Below are positions 41,927-51,199 of a DNA stretch of 64,000 bases, in pieces. This stretch comes from Actinomycetota bacterium (GTDB lineage: Bacteria > Actinomycetota > UBA4738 > HRBIN12). Where the stretch lies: the NCBI GenBank assembly GCA_035697485.1, contig DASSCU010000037.1, positions 35,346-99,345 of the forward strand, written 5' to 3'. The position numbers and the translations under genes are program-made. The first letter of the stretch is position 1. Each line of letters begins with the position of its first letter. The notes under the pieces were generated by a model. It was not told the origin of the DNA, ran no database searches, and saw nothing but the letters and a program-made list of their open reading frames with translations.

Positions 41927-43390
41927 TCAGCTCGAGAGGCGATCGAGCACGTTGCGGGTCACGCGCGCGACGTCCGGGTCGCCGAGGCCGCACGACCAGT
42001 CGGTGACCCCCGCGTTGAAGACCGTACCGCCCCCGGGTTTCGTGAACACGCCGATGCAGGCGTGGTTGTTCGTGACCCGGTGTACCCGGTCGCGCCAGCC
42101 CGGCCCGAAGACCGCCGCCGCGGTGTTCTCGAGCTCGCCGGGCTCGTGCGCGTACCGGCTCGGCTGCTCGTGCTGGCTCCACAGGCGCGCCGGGGCGGTG
42201 GCCAGGATCTCGAGCCCGTCGGGCGCGCCGTCTGCCCCGGTCGGGACCGGCAGTCCGTCGGGGCCGGTGGCGAGCTCCACGCCGTCGACCTCGTAGGCCA
42301 CGATCGCATCGGCCCGGCCGAGCTCGTCGCCGTAATGCAGGTCGGTGCCCTCGAACACCCAGTGCTCGGGCCTCCAAACGGTGTAGGCGCCGGAACCGGC
42401 CGGCACCCCGAGGCCATATCGCGAGTAACCGCCGTGGGTGAACGTCAGGCCGATCGTGCGGGTCTCGGGCCACGCGATGCGCCGGTCGCTCCACGGGCCG
42501 GTGACGAGCTGTTCCTCGGGGGTCCCGACGACCGGGTCCTCGTCGGCTCGGTACTTGAAGCAGGTCATCGAGCGCAGGTCCTCGTCGAAGCGCACCTGCC
42601 AGAAGCACGTGTTCCCGCTGAAGATCGCGGCGTTCCCACCGGTGTGCGTGAAGGCGTCGAGCGCAAGCCGCATCTCCCGTGACCAGTACTCGTCGTGACC
42701 GACGGAGAGGTACAGGCGGTGGCCGTCGAGCACCTCGGGATGCTGCTCGAGGTCCTCGCCGATCGCGACGTCGAGCTCATAGCCGTTCGACTCGGCCCAG
42801 CGGACGAAGTCGCGCTCCCACGTCGCCCAGCCGGCGCCGCCGCTCCACACCGAGAGTCCGAGCGGCTCGGCCCACTCGAAGTACCAGAGGGCCTCGCGGT
42901 CGGGCTCGGGTTGCATCTTCCGCCGCATCGGTTGCGGCTTGTCGAGGAAGCCGCGCGCGAGGGGCCGCTCGAACGAGACGCGCGTCCCCCCCGTATACAG
43001 GCTCGGCCCGCCCCAGTCGTTGTACGCGTTCCACGTGGTGGTCGAGAGCACCAGGATGGACCGAGCTCGCGGTCCGCCCGGCGCGGGGCGCACGACGAGG
43101 AACGCGTCGGCGCGCTCGTCGCCGGCGGTGAGGGTCACGGCGTAGTAGCCGCTGTGCCAGTCCGCGCCGATCGGTATCTCGAGCGCAGCCGGCCACCCGC
43201 ATCCGCTCGCGGCGGCATCGTCGGGGATCGGGTGCGCCTCGCCTCTGACCCCGAGGGCGTGCCAGACGACCTGCCGTTCGGCGCCCTCCCTCGTCACCTC
43301 CACGTCGTACGTTGCCGCGTCGGTCGAGACGTGCAACGGGAGCGACTCGCCGGATGCGGCCGACCGCGGGAAGCAGTACCCCTCGAGCAC
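41927..43390 (-). CDS. N,N-dimethylformamidase beta-subunit-like protein
   Basis: This 487-residue protein matches the N,N-dimethylformamidase large-subunit-like family: STTTWNAYNDWGG, the LSVGHDEYWS motif, and GNTCFWQVR. The family has a class-I-amidotransferase-like fold with an Ig-like N-terminal segment. No signal peptide is evident. Hydrolysis of a formamide or similar amide is possible, but most family members are uncharacterised. The GTG at 43390 lies four bases after the small membrane protein gene, so the two are probably co-transcribed. Confidence 0.75.
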   Translation of the reverse strand: MLEGYCFPRSAASGESLPLHVSTDAATYDVEVTREGAERQVVWHALGVRGEAHPIPDDAAASGCGWPAALEIPIGADWHSGYYAVTLTAGDERADAFLVVRPAPGGPRARSILVLSTTTWNAYNDWGGPSLYTGGTRVSFERPLARGFLDKPQPMRRKMQPEPDREALWYFEWAEPLGLSVWSGGAGWATWERDFVRWAESNGYELDVAIGEDLEQHPEVLDGHRLYLSVGHDEYWSREMRLALDAFTHTGGNAAIFSGNTCFWQVRFDEDLRSMTCFKYRADEDPVVGTPEEQLVTGPWSDRRIAWPETRTIGLTFTHGGYSRYGLGVPAGSGAYTVWRPEHWVFEGTDLHYGDELGRADAIVAYEVDGVELATGPDGLPVPTGADGAPDGLEILATAPARLWSQHEQPSRYAHEPGELENTAAAVFGPGWRDRVHRVTNNHACIGVFTKPGGGTVFNAGVTDWSCGLGDPDVARVTRNVLDRLSS

Positions 43391-43394
43391 GGGG

Positions 43395-43559
43395 CTACCT
43401 GTAGAGCGCGAAGTAGCCGGCGACGAGGATGATCACGCCCGCGACGAGCGGCGCGATCACCCATGCGAGGCCGAGCCTGCCTCGGTAGGGGCCGAGCGTG
43501 CCGACCTTCGTCGTCGGCTTGAGCCCCGGTGGGCGGATCTGCATCTTCTTGCGAGCCAC
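43395..43559 (-). CDS. 54-residue single-pass membrane protein
   Basis: A GTG-initiated small gene. The basic, Pro-containing N-terminus (VARKKMQIRPPGLKPTTK) is followed by one hydrophobic helix (about residues 31-51) and ends FALYR. It is preceded by TAGACT-N6 on the minus strand (43571 to 43566), so it looks leaderless, and it ends four bases before the dimethylformamidase-like gene. Codon use is normal for the region. Function is unknown. Confidence 0.7.
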   Translation of the reverse strand: MARKKMQIRPPGLKPTTKVGTLGPYRGRLGLAWVIAPLVAGVIILVAGYFALYR

Positions 43560-43579
43560 GACCCCAGTCTACGGAGCGT

Positions 43580-44422
43580 TCAGCCGTCCACGACCCGGTA
43601 GAGGCGCCATCGATCGGGCACACCCTTCAACTCGTGCTCCCCCGCGTCCTCGAACGTGAGGCCCGCGCCCTGACATAGGAGGCGGGTCGGCTCCGAGACG
43701 AAGATCTCGTCGGCTCCAGCGGAAGCCATCACACGGGCGGCCGCGTGCACCGAGAGCCCTCGGAGGTCGTCACCCGCGCGCTCGACTTCACCGACGTGGA
43801 CGCCCGCGCGGATGTGGAGGCCTTGCTGCTCGCCCAGCGAGCGGAGCGCGATCGCGCACCGGACCGCCGCCGCGGTCGCATCGAATGCCGCCAGGAGTCC
43901 GTCGCCGGTCGACGCCACCTGGCGACCCTCGAAGCGCTCGATCGCATCGGCGGCTTGGTGGTAGTGCATCGACAACACGTCGTGCCAGCGCCCGTCGCCG
44001 AGGCGAGCTGCGGTCGCTGTCGAGTCGACGATGTCGGTGAACAGCAACGAGGTGAGCATCCGCTGCTTGCCTGAGCCATCCACCCACCGGCGCATGCCCG
44101 ACCACTCGAGCATGACGCACGGCTCGTCGCCGATCGTCCATCCGTCGTGTCCCGGCGGGATGTCGTACAGCTCTCCCGGACCCAACTCGAACTCGGTCCC
44201 GTCCGCGAGGCGGATGCCCTGGCGGCCTTCCAGGCCGATACCGACGTGGTGCGCCTCGCACCAGTCGCCCCCGACGAGCGGTTGGAAGTCCTTCCGCCAA
44301 TGCCATCCCGGGGGCTGGACGCTGCGCGAGACGGTGAGGCCGCCGATCGAGATGAGCTGCTCGGTCGCGCCGCCGAACTCGACGACCTCGTCGGCCTCCG
44401 TCCATCGCCGAACGTGATCCAT
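43580..44422 (-). CDS. Cupin - class III nucleotidyl cyclase fusion
   Basis: This 280-residue protein has a cupin-like barrel (about 20-115) with a GELYDIPPGHDGW motif and a class III cyclase domain (about 120-280). The metal Asp motifs are [12 protein letters not shown] and STGDGLLAAFD. The position usually held by the transition-state Asn reads VHAAAR (His instead of Asn). The C-terminus, [18 protein letters not shown], matches the hydrolase-cyclase genes upstream. The ATG at 44422 lies 43 bp downstream of gene 6 of that array. The cupin probably binds a small ligand that sets cyclase activity. Confidence 0.85.
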   Translation of the reverse strand: MDHVRRWTEADEVVEFGGATEQLISIGGLTVSRSVQPPGWHWRKDFQPLVGGDWCEAHHVGIGLEGRQGIRLADGTEFELGPGELYDIPPGHDGWTIGDEPCVMLEWSGMRRWVDGSGKQRMLTSLLFTDIVDSTATAARLGDGRWHDVLSMHYHQAADAIERFEGRQVASTGDGLLAAFDATAAAVRCAIALRSLGEQQGLHIRAGVHVGEVERAGDDLRGLSVHAAARVMASAGADEIFVSEPTRLLCQGAGLTFEDAGEHELKGVPDRWRLYRVVDG

Positions 44423-44465
44423 CGGGGGAGTGTCGCTCCCCGCCGCGCTCGGACGCAAACCGCTC

Positions 44466-45815
44466 CTACTCCACCGCCCGAGAGAGATGCCAGCGGTCCG
44501 GCACGCCCTTGAGCTCGTGTTCTCCGGCGTCCTGGAACGTGAGGCCCGACCCGGCGGTGAGGTCCTTCACGGTCTGGGAAACCAGCACCTCCGAGGGGCC
44601 GGCGAGCGCACCGACCCGGGCGCCGATCACGACCCCCATGCCGCCGACCTTCCCGTCGATCGTCTCGACTTCCCCTGTGTGCACGCCGGCGCGGATCTGC
44701 ACGCCGAGCGGCGCGACGGCTTCGGCGATCGCGCGGGCGCAGCGCACCGCCCGCGCCGGGCCGTCGAACGTCGCGAAGAACCCGTCGCCCGCCGTGTCGA
44801 CCTCGGTGCCGCGGAACCGCGCCAGCTGTCCGCGCACGCGCCGGTGGTGCTCCTCGAGCAGCTCCTTCCATCGGCGATCGCCGAGCTCGGCCGCGGTCTC
44901 GGTCGATCCCACGATGTCGGTGAACAGCACGGTGGCGAGCACGCGGTCGAGGCCGGCCTCGATCTCGCCCAGCTCGACGACGAACCGCTCGGTCGCGTCG
45001 AGGATGTCGTCCTGCGCGCCGATCCACGGGAAGTGCTCGTCGCCGGGGACCTCCACGAACGTCGATCCGACGATGCGCTCGGCCGTGCGGCGGCTCTCGT
45101 CGACCGGGAAGTCGAGGTCGTCGGTGCGGGCGATCGCGAGCGTCGGCACGTGGATCGAGCCGAGCGCATGGGTGGCGTTGATCTGGCGATTCATCCGCTC
45201 GAGCGCGATCGCGGCCGACGGGCTGGCCGACCGCCGCATGTACGACGCGAGCCACGCCACGAGGCGGTCGTCGTCCTCATGGCCCGGTGCTCCCCAGGCC
45301 GCGATCTCGTGTCTGGCGAACGCCTCGGTGCCCCACGCCGCTTCCATCCGTGCGAGGTACGCAGCGTCGTCCTCTTTGTAGGCGGGCTGGCGAGTCGTGA
45401 AGTCCGCGGCCGTGCCGTAGAGCACCAACGCGATCGTTCGCTCTGGGTACGTCGCGGCGAACAGCATCGACATCGGTCCCCCTTCGGACACCCCGAAGAC
45501 GACAGCTCGCTCCGACCCCACCGCGTCCATCACGGCGCGCACGTCGTCCATGCGGGTCTCGAGGTCGGGGAGCCGGTCATCGGGCACGCGGTCGGACAGG
45601 CCCACGCCGCGTTTGTCGAACAAGATCAGTCGCGAGAAGGAGCTGAGTCGGTCGAGGAACCGCGCGAACGCCGGCTCCTCCCACATCACCTCGATGTTGG
45701 TCACCCAGCCCATCACGAACATGATGTCGACGGGCCCGGCGCCCACGACCTGGTAGGCGACGTGGACGCCGTCGGCGGTCTTCGCGTACCGGGTCTCGGG
45801 AACGCGCATCCTCAC
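44466..45815 (-). CDS. Hydrolase-cyclase array gene 6: alpha/beta-hydrolase - class III cyclase, triad intact
   Basis: This 449-residue fusion is built like mycobacterial Rv1900c. The hydrolase half (1-285) keeps a full catalytic set: nucleophile S110 in FGVSEGG, an Asp in RTDDLDFPV and a His in GDEHFPW. The cyclase half (295-449) has metal ligands D300 (LFTDIVGST) and D344 (TAGDGFF). The Arg of the usual Asn-Arg pair is kept, but the Asn position is occupied by a hydrophobic residue (VVIGAR). Its ATG overlaps the stop of the upstream paralogue by four bases. It is the only copy of the six with a clearly complete hydrolase triad. Confidence 0.88.
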   Translation of the reverse strand: MRMRVPETRYAKTADGVHVAYQVVGAGPVDIMFVMGWVTNIEVMWEEPAFARFLDRLSSFSRLILFDKRGVGLSDRVPDDRLPDLETRMDDVRAVMDAVGSERAVVFGVSEGGPMSMLFAATYPERTIALVLYGTAADFTTRQPAYKEDDAAYLARMEAAWGTEAFARHEIAAWGAPGHEDDDRLVAWLASYMRRSASPSAAIALERMNRQINATHALGSIHVPTLAIARTDDLDFPVDESRRTAERIVGSTFVEVPGDEHFPWIGAQDDILDATERFVVELGEIEAGLDRVLATVLFTDIVGSTETAAELGDRRWKELLEEHHRRVRGQLARFRGTEVDTAGDGFFATFDGPARAVRCARAIAEAVAPLGVQIRAGVHTGEVETIDGKVGGMGVVIGARVGALAGPSEVLVSQTVKDLTAGSGLTFQDAGEHELKGVPDRWHLSRAVE

Positions 45816-47161
45816 CCCACCACCCGGAAGAGGCGCCAGCGATCGGGCACGCCCTTGAGCTCGTGCTCGCCGGCATCATCGAAAACGACACCGGATCCGG
45901 CGGTGAGATCCTTCACGGTCTGGGAGACGAGGATCTCCGAAGGCCCTGCGTGCGCGGCGACCCGCGCTCCGATGCTGACCGCGATGCCGCCGGCCTTGCC
46001 ATCGATCGTCTGCATCTCGCCGGTATGGATACCTGCTCGGACCTCGATGCCGAGCTCGCGCACGGCCTGCACGATCGACTCGGCGCACCGTATCGCTCGA
46101 GCTGGCCCGTCGAACGTGGCGAAGAAGCCGTCCCCCGCGGTGTCCATCTCGGTGCCTCGATACCGTGCGAGGGCTCCCCGGACGATGCGGTGGTGGTCCT
46201 CCACGAGTGAGCGCCACGCGGCGTCGCCGCCGGCGGATGCGACCGCGGTCGACTCGACGATGTCGGTGAAGAGGACCGTGGCGAGGTATCGATCCAGCTC
46301 CACCTCCTCCCGATGGAGCGCCGAGATGAAGCGCTCGACCTCGACCGGTACTTCCTCGCTCGTGTCCCACATGTGGTTGACGCCCGGGAGTTCCCTGAGC
46401 TCCGCGCCCGGGATGTGGGCCGCCAGGTATCTCCCGTGCTCGACCGGGGTGACGAGGTCCCCGGTCCGGTGGATGATCAGCGTGGGGACCCGGATCGAGT
46501 GCAGGATGTCCCGTAGATCCAGGTCGCGATCGACCGTCGCCCCGCGGATCGCGTCGCCTGGGCCGCCCACCGCCTGCATCCACCCGACGAGATCCTCGAT
46601 CTCGAGCGGGTCGTCCATGGCGCTCGGGTTCAGGTCGGAGAGCCAGAGCCGGGCGGTCGCGGGCGTCCCCCATCCGGCCTCCATCTCCCGGACCTCGGCG
46701 TCGAATTCGCTCGCCGGCCTACCGAACGGGTAGTCGGGGGCCCACAGGGCGCGAGCCTGGGCTCCGTACGCGATCAGGCCCGCGGTCCGCTCGGGCAGGG
46801 TGGCCGCGAACATCGCCGCGACCGCGAAGCCCGTTTCCATGCCGAGCAGGACGGCACGGTCCGAGCCCGCGGCGTCCATCACGGCCCGGACGTCGTCCAT
46901 CTGCGATTCCAGTGTCAGGTGCTGCTCGCTCTGCAGGATGTGGTCGGACAGCCCCGTGCCACGCCGATCCAGCAGGATCAGTCGGCTGAACGCCGCGAAC
47001 CGTTGGGGGAAGTTCCACGCGTGACACGACGTCCAGATACGCCCGAGCCCGAGCGCAGACGCCATCACGACGAGATCCAGCGGCCCCTCCCCGGCCACCT
47101 GATACGCGATGTACACGCCATCGGCGGTCTTCGCGTAGCGGGTCTCCGGCACCTCGATCAT
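45812..47161 (-). CDS. Hydrolase-cyclase array gene 5, Glu at the nucleophile elbow
   Basis: The 449-residue paralogue has the same two-domain build. The nucleophile elbow reads LGMETGF, so the Ser is replaced by E109, while the acid (TGDLVTPV) and base (VNHMWD) regions remain. The hydrolase is therefore probably not a classical esterase. The cyclase keeps both metal Asps (LFTDIVEST, AGDGFF); the Asn position is Ser (VSIGAR). The ATG at 47161 overlaps the stop of gene 4, and its own stop overlaps the start of gene 6. It shares the G-x-E-x-G elbow with gene 1 of the array. Confidence 0.87.
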   Translation of the reverse strand: MIEVPETRYAKTADGVYIAYQVAGEGPLDLVVMASALGLGRIWTSCHAWNFPQRFAAFSRLILLDRRGTGLSDHILQSEQHLTLESQMDDVRAVMDAAGSDRAVLLGMETGFAVAAMFAATLPERTAGLIAYGAQARALWAPDYPFGRPASEFDAEVREMEAGWGTPATARLWLSDLNPSAMDDPLEIEDLVGWMQAVGGPGDAIRGATVDRDLDLRDILHSIRVPTLIIHRTGDLVTPVEHGRYLAAHIPGAELRELPGVNHMWDTSEEVPVEVERFISALHREEVELDRYLATVLFTDIVESTAVASAGGDAAWRSLVEDHHRIVRGALARYRGTEMDTAGDGFFATFDGPARAIRCAESIVQAVRELGIEVRAGIHTGEMQTIDGKAGGIAVSIGARVAAHAGPSEILVSQTVKDLTAGSGVVFDDAGEHELKGVPDRWRLFRVVG

Positions 47162-48528
47162 GCCACCACCCGGTAGAGGCGCCAGCGGTCGGGCACACCC
47201 TTCAGCTCGTGCTCGCCCGCATCCTCGAACGTGATCCCCGAACCCGCGACGAGATCCTTCACAGTGGACGACACGAGTACCTCGCCGGCTCCGCAGAGCC
47301 CTCCGATGCGCGCGCCGATCACGACGCCCAGGCCTCCGATCTTGCCCGCCATGGCTTGGACCTCGCCCGTGTGCACACCTGCTCGGATCTCGAGCCCGAG
47401 CGGGCGGACCGACTCGACGATCGCCTGCGCCGCTTTCACCGCTCGGGCCGGGCCGTCGAAGCTCGCGAAGAATCCGTCGCCTGCCGTGTCGATCTCTTTC
47501 CCTCGGTATCGCGCGAGCATCGCTCGGACGACGGTGTGATGGCGCTCGAGGAGCTCGCCCCATGCGCGGTCGCCCAGGTCGGCGGCGCGAAGGCTCGAGT
47601 CCACGATGTCGGTGAACAGCACCGTGGCGAGCAGGCGGTCGAACGTCGCCTGCTCCTCCCGAACCTGCTCGATGAGGTCCGCGACCGCCTCGACGATCGC
47701 GGGAGCGCGCCCGTACCAATGGAACCAGCCGGTGTCCCCGGTGGTCACGGGCTCGAGCAGACGGGATCCGGGCACCCTGTCGGCGATGAACGCGGCGTTC
47801 TTCCGGATCATCCCGCTGTCGTCGAAGTCCGCCCGGTGGGTGGAGATGACCAAGGTCGGCACCTGGATCGAGGGAAGGACCTCTTGGACGTCGACTCCCG
47901 CGAACGAGCCGAACTCGGCCGCGAGCGCGCCCGGGGCCACGCTCGCACGCGTCCATGGCACGTACCAATCGAGGAACTCGCGTTCGTCGCCGATGTCGCC
48001 GCCGAGGTCGCCTGTCGCCTCTCGATACCCGGGTGTGCCCCACGATGCTCGGAGCTCGTCGTTGATCGCATCCCATTCGCGCCGCGTCCACATCCACGGG
48101 GTCTGGGGCGTCGCCAGGAAGCTGACGAACGGGTCGCAGAGCACGAGGCCGGCCGCTCGCTCAGGGATGCCGGCGGCGAAGAGCGTTGCCGTCGGGGCCG
48201 TGTCCCACGAGGCGAAGATGATCGCGCGCTCGGTGCCCGCCGCGTCCATGACGACGACGAGGTCGTCGACCTGGACCTCGAGCGGCGCGACGTCACCCGG
48301 CGAGAACCGATCGGAGCATCCCCAGCCGCGTCGATCGGTCATGATCACCCGGGCATGCCCTGCGAGCCCCCGGAGGAACTTCGCGAGGTACGGGCTCTCC
48401 CAGTTGAGATCCACGTGCGACGTGTACCCCTGCAGATAGACGAGGTCGACCGGTCCTTGACCGAAGACCTGGTAGGCGAGGGCAACGGGCCCGTTCCAGG
48501 CGTAGCGGGTCTCTGGCCGTTCGGTCAT
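47158..48528 (-). CDS. Hydrolase-cyclase array gene 4, nucleophile elbow lost
   Basis: The 456-residue paralogue. By alignment with gene 6 the elbow region reads FASWDTAP: both glycines are lost and Trp108 occupies the nucleophile position. The His region is rearranged (GDTGWFHWYG). A hydrolase reaction is unlikely; a binding pocket for another ligand is more plausible. The cyclase half keeps LFTDIVDSS and AGDGFF, with VVIGAR at the Asn-Arg site. The ATG at 48528 overlaps the stop of gene 3 as ATGA. Confidence 0.87.
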   Translation of the reverse strand: MTERPETRYAWNGPVALAYQVFGQGPVDLVYLQGYTSHVDLNWESPYLAKFLRGLAGHARVIMTDRRGWGCSDRFSPGDVAPLEVQVDDLVVVMDAAGTERAIIFASWDTAPTATLFAAGIPERAAGLVLCDPFVSFLATPQTPWMWTRREWDAINDELRASWGTPGYREATGDLGGDIGDEREFLDWYVPWTRASVAPGALAAEFGSFAGVDVQEVLPSIQVPTLVISTHRADFDDSGMIRKNAAFIADRVPGSRLLEPVTTGDTGWFHWYGRAPAIVEAVADLIEQVREEQATFDRLLATVLFTDIVDSSLRAADLGDRAWGELLERHHTVVRAMLARYRGKEIDTAGDGFFASFDGPARAVKAAQAIVESVRPLGLEIRAGVHTGEVQAMAGKIGGLGVVIGARIGGLCGAGEVLVSSTVKDLVAGSGITFEDAGEHELKGVPDRWRLYRVVA

Positions 48529-49862
48529 GCCGTGTCCACCCGGTAGAGGCGCCAGCGGTCGGGCACGCCCTTGAGCTCGTGTTCCCCGGCGTCGTCGAAG
48601 GTGAGCCCCGAACCGGCGACGAGGTCCTTCACGGTCTGCGAGACGAGGACCTCCGAAGGTCGTGCCAGCGCACCGACCCGGGCGCCGATCGCGGCGGTCG
48701 GTCCGCCGAGGTGGCCGTCGATCACCTCGCACTCGCCGACGTGCACGCCCGCGCGGATCTCGATGCCGAGGCCTTGGACCTTCTTCGAGATCGCTTCGGC
48801 GCACCGAACGGCCGCGGCCGGGCCCTCGAACGTGGCGTAGAAGCCGTCGCCCGCGGTGTCGACCTCGGCGCCGTCGAACGACGCGAGCTCGGCTCGCACG
48901 AGCTCGTGGTGTCGTTCGAGGAGCGCCTTCCATTCATCCACGCCGAGGCGGAAGGCCGTCTCCGTCGATCCCACGATGTCGGTGAAGAGCACCGCCCGCA
49001 GCGCACGCCCTGAGACGACCCCCGAAGGTGCCACCCCGATGAAGTCTCTGATCGCTGCAACGAGGGCGTCCTGGTCCCCGGCAGCCGAGTAGTGCTCCGA
49101 ACCCGGCAGGGTCACGAGCGTCGCCCCCGGGATCGTTCGTGCGATGTACTCCGCCGCCTCGGTCCCTTCCTCGAACTCGCGGACGATGCAGAGCGTCGGC
49201 ACCCCGATCGATGGCAGCACGTCGCGGATATCCGTCTCGTACGAGCGTCGAAGCAGCTCGACGGCGTCGCCCGGCGCGACCCAGTGGCGTTGGAGCCTGG
49301 CGTACCAACGGATCAACTCACGGTCACCCGACAGCGAGGGGGCGACGACTTCCATGAACTCGGCAGCATATGCGTCGGTTCCCCAGCCTTCGCGTGCGGC
49401 CCTGATGTCGGCCTGCGCCTCCTCGTCTGTCGCTCCCCACGGGTAGCCGGTGGCCACGGATCCACGAGCCTCCGGATCGAAGAGGCAGAGCGCCCGGACG
49501 CGTCGGGGGTACGTCGCAGCCACGAGGGGAGCGACCACGTTCCCGGCGCTGACGATGACCGTGGAACGAGAGCCCGCCGCATCGAGCACGGCGATGATGT
49601 CCCGAGCCTCCGTCTCGAGGTCGGGCAGACCGGCGTACCGATCCGACAGGCCGGTGCCGCGCATGTCGTGACGGATCACCCGTGCGAACGTGTTCAGCTT
49701 CTCGGTCAGTGCGGGGATGAGCGGGTGCTCCCACTGCAGCTCGAGGCCACCGTTGAAGCTGTGGATCCACAGGATGTCGACCGGACCGTCCCCGACGACG
49801 TGGTAGGCGATGTGCACCCCGTCGTCGGCGAGTGCGTACCGCGTCTCCGGCATCGATCGCAT
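48525..49862 (-). CDS. Hydrolase-cyclase array gene 3, Ser nucleophile kept
   Basis: The 445-residue paralogue. The elbow IVSAGN keeps a Ser (S105) with one flanking Gly, and the base His is present in SEHYSAAG, but the expected acid loop reads REFEEGTEAAEY, with Glu rather than Asp. Hydrolase activity is possible but not assured. The cyclase has LFTDIVGST and AGDGFYATFE, with AAIGAR at the Asn-Arg site. Its ATG shares one base with the stop of gene 2 (TGATG), and its stop overlaps the start of gene 4. Confidence 0.87.
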   Translation of the reverse strand: MRSMPETRYALADDGVHIAYHVVGDGPVDILWIHSFNGGLELQWEHPLIPALTEKLNTFARVIRHDMRGTGLSDRYAGLPDLETEARDIIAVLDAAGSRSTVIVSAGNVVAPLVAATYPRRVRALCLFDPEARGSVATGYPWGATDEEAQADIRAAREGWGTDAYAAEFMEVVAPSLSGDRELIRWYARLQRHWVAPGDAVELLRRSYETDIRDVLPSIGVPTLCIVREFEEGTEAAEYIARTIPGATLVTLPGSEHYSAAGDQDALVAAIRDFIGVAPSGVVSGRALRAVLFTDIVGSTETAFRLGVDEWKALLERHHELVRAELASFDGAEVDTAGDGFYATFEGPAAAVRCAEAISKKVQGLGIEIRAGVHVGECEVIDGHLGGPTAAIGARVGALARPSEVLVSQTVKDLVAGSGLTFDDAGEHELKGVPDRWRLYRVDTA

Positions 49863-51199
49863 CACGGCACCACTCGGAAGAGGCGCCAGCGGTCGGGCAC
49901 ACCCTTCAGCTCGTGCTCGCCCGCGTCCTGGAAGCTCAATCCGCTCCCGGCCACCAGGTCTTTCACGGTCTGAGAGACCAGGACCTCCGACGGCGCAGCC
50001 GTCGCCGAGACTCGGGCACCGATCGAGACCGTTAGACCGCCGCACTTGCCGTCCACGACCTCGCATTCACCCGTGTGCACACCTGCCCGGATCTCGATGC
50101 CGAGTTGCCTGACCGCCGCGACGGCCGCGATCCCGCATCTGATCGCGCGAGCGGGTCCGTCGAACCGCGCATAGAAGCCATCGCCGGCCGTGTCCTGCTC
50201 GATGCCCTTGAAACGTTCCAGCTCGGCGCGGATCGTGGCGTGATGCTGCTCGGCGAGCTCCTTCCATCGTCGATCGCCCAGGCGGGCTTGCAGTTTCGTC
50301 GAGTCGACGATGTCGGTGAACAACACGGTCGCCAGCACCGTGTCACCCGGAGCAGGCGCGGCGGCGATGCCGAGGAACGAGCGAACGGCTGCGAGGACCG
50401 GTTCCGGATCGAGGATGCTCGATTTCGGTCCTGCCGGCAGCCGGTGCAGCACCGCACCTGGGATCCGCGTGACGACGTCCTCCGACTCGGCGCGTTCGCG
50501 TTCATCGAACGACTCCCGGTCGATCAGCAGCGTCGGGACTCGGATCGCCGGCAGGGACGTTCGGACGTCGCTCTCGGCCATGACGCGGTAGTACTCGCGC
50601 GCCGCCGCCGGTCCGCACGCGAGTCGGTGCATCCGAGCCGTGAACGATGCGAACCCCGGGAGCGCGTCCGGGTCCACCCCCGCGTGTCGCAGCGACTCGG
50701 CTGCATGTTCCTCGCTGCCCCACGTCGTCGCCGTGACCTCCGCGATCTCGTCGATCTCCTTGGGGGTCGCTCCCCACGGATGATCGGGGGCGTAGGCGAC
50801 TCGGCCGGTGGCGGAGAACCACATCAAGGCGCGTGTGCGCTGCGGGTACATCGCGGCGAACAACGCGGCCACCATGCCGCCTTCGTACACTCCGTAGAGG
50901 GCGACCTGCTCAACGCCCGCATCGTCGAGCACCGCGAGCAGGTCGGCGACCCGCGTCTCGAGATCGGGCTGGCCACCTGCATCGGACAACCCCGTGCCGC
51001 GTCGGTCGTGCATCAGCAGCCGCGAGAAGGACGACCACTCACGCAAGTAGGCGGCGGCAGGCGCGTAATCCCACCACGCGTCGAGGTTCGAGACGAGGGA
51101 GTTCACGTAGGCGATGTCGATCGGGCCATCGCCGAAATGTTGGTACGCGATGTACCCCCCGTCGGTGGGCGCATAGCGGACCGTGGGACGATCGCTCAC
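49862..51199 (-). CDS. Hydrolase-cyclase array gene 2, Tyr at nucleophile and no base His
   Basis: The 445-residue paralogue. The elbow YGVYEGG has Tyr105 in place of Ser, and the segment where the catalytic His should lie reads LPAGPKSSILD with no His. The hydrolase fold is thus catalytically dead by inspection. The cyclase is intact at LFTDIVDST and AGDGFYARFD; the Asn position is Ser (VSIGAR). The GTG at 51199 overlaps the stop of gene 1 in a GTGA junction. Together with genes 1, 4 and 5 it supports a sensory rather than enzymatic role for the hydrolase half. Confidence 0.87.
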   Translation of the reverse strand: MSDRPTVRYAPTDGGYIAYQHFGDGPIDIAYVNSLVSNLDAWWDYAPAAAYLREWSSFSRLLMHDRRGTGLSDAGGQPDLETRVADLLAVLDDAGVEQVALYGVYEGGMVAALFAAMYPQRTRALMWFSATGRVAYAPDHPWGATPKEIDEIAEVTATTWGSEEHAAESLRHAGVDPDALPGFASFTARMHRLACGPAAAREYYRVMAESDVRTSLPAIRVPTLLIDRESFDERERAESEDVVTRIPGAVLHRLPAGPKSSILDPEPVLAAVRSFLGIAAAPAPGDTVLATVLFTDIVDSTKLQARLGDRRWKELAEQHHATIRAELERFKGIEQDTAGDGFYARFDGPARAIRCGIAAVAAVRQLGIEIRAGVHTGECEVVDGKCGGLTVSIGARVSATAAPSEVLVSQTVKDLVAGSGLSFQDAGEHELKGVPDRWRLFRVVP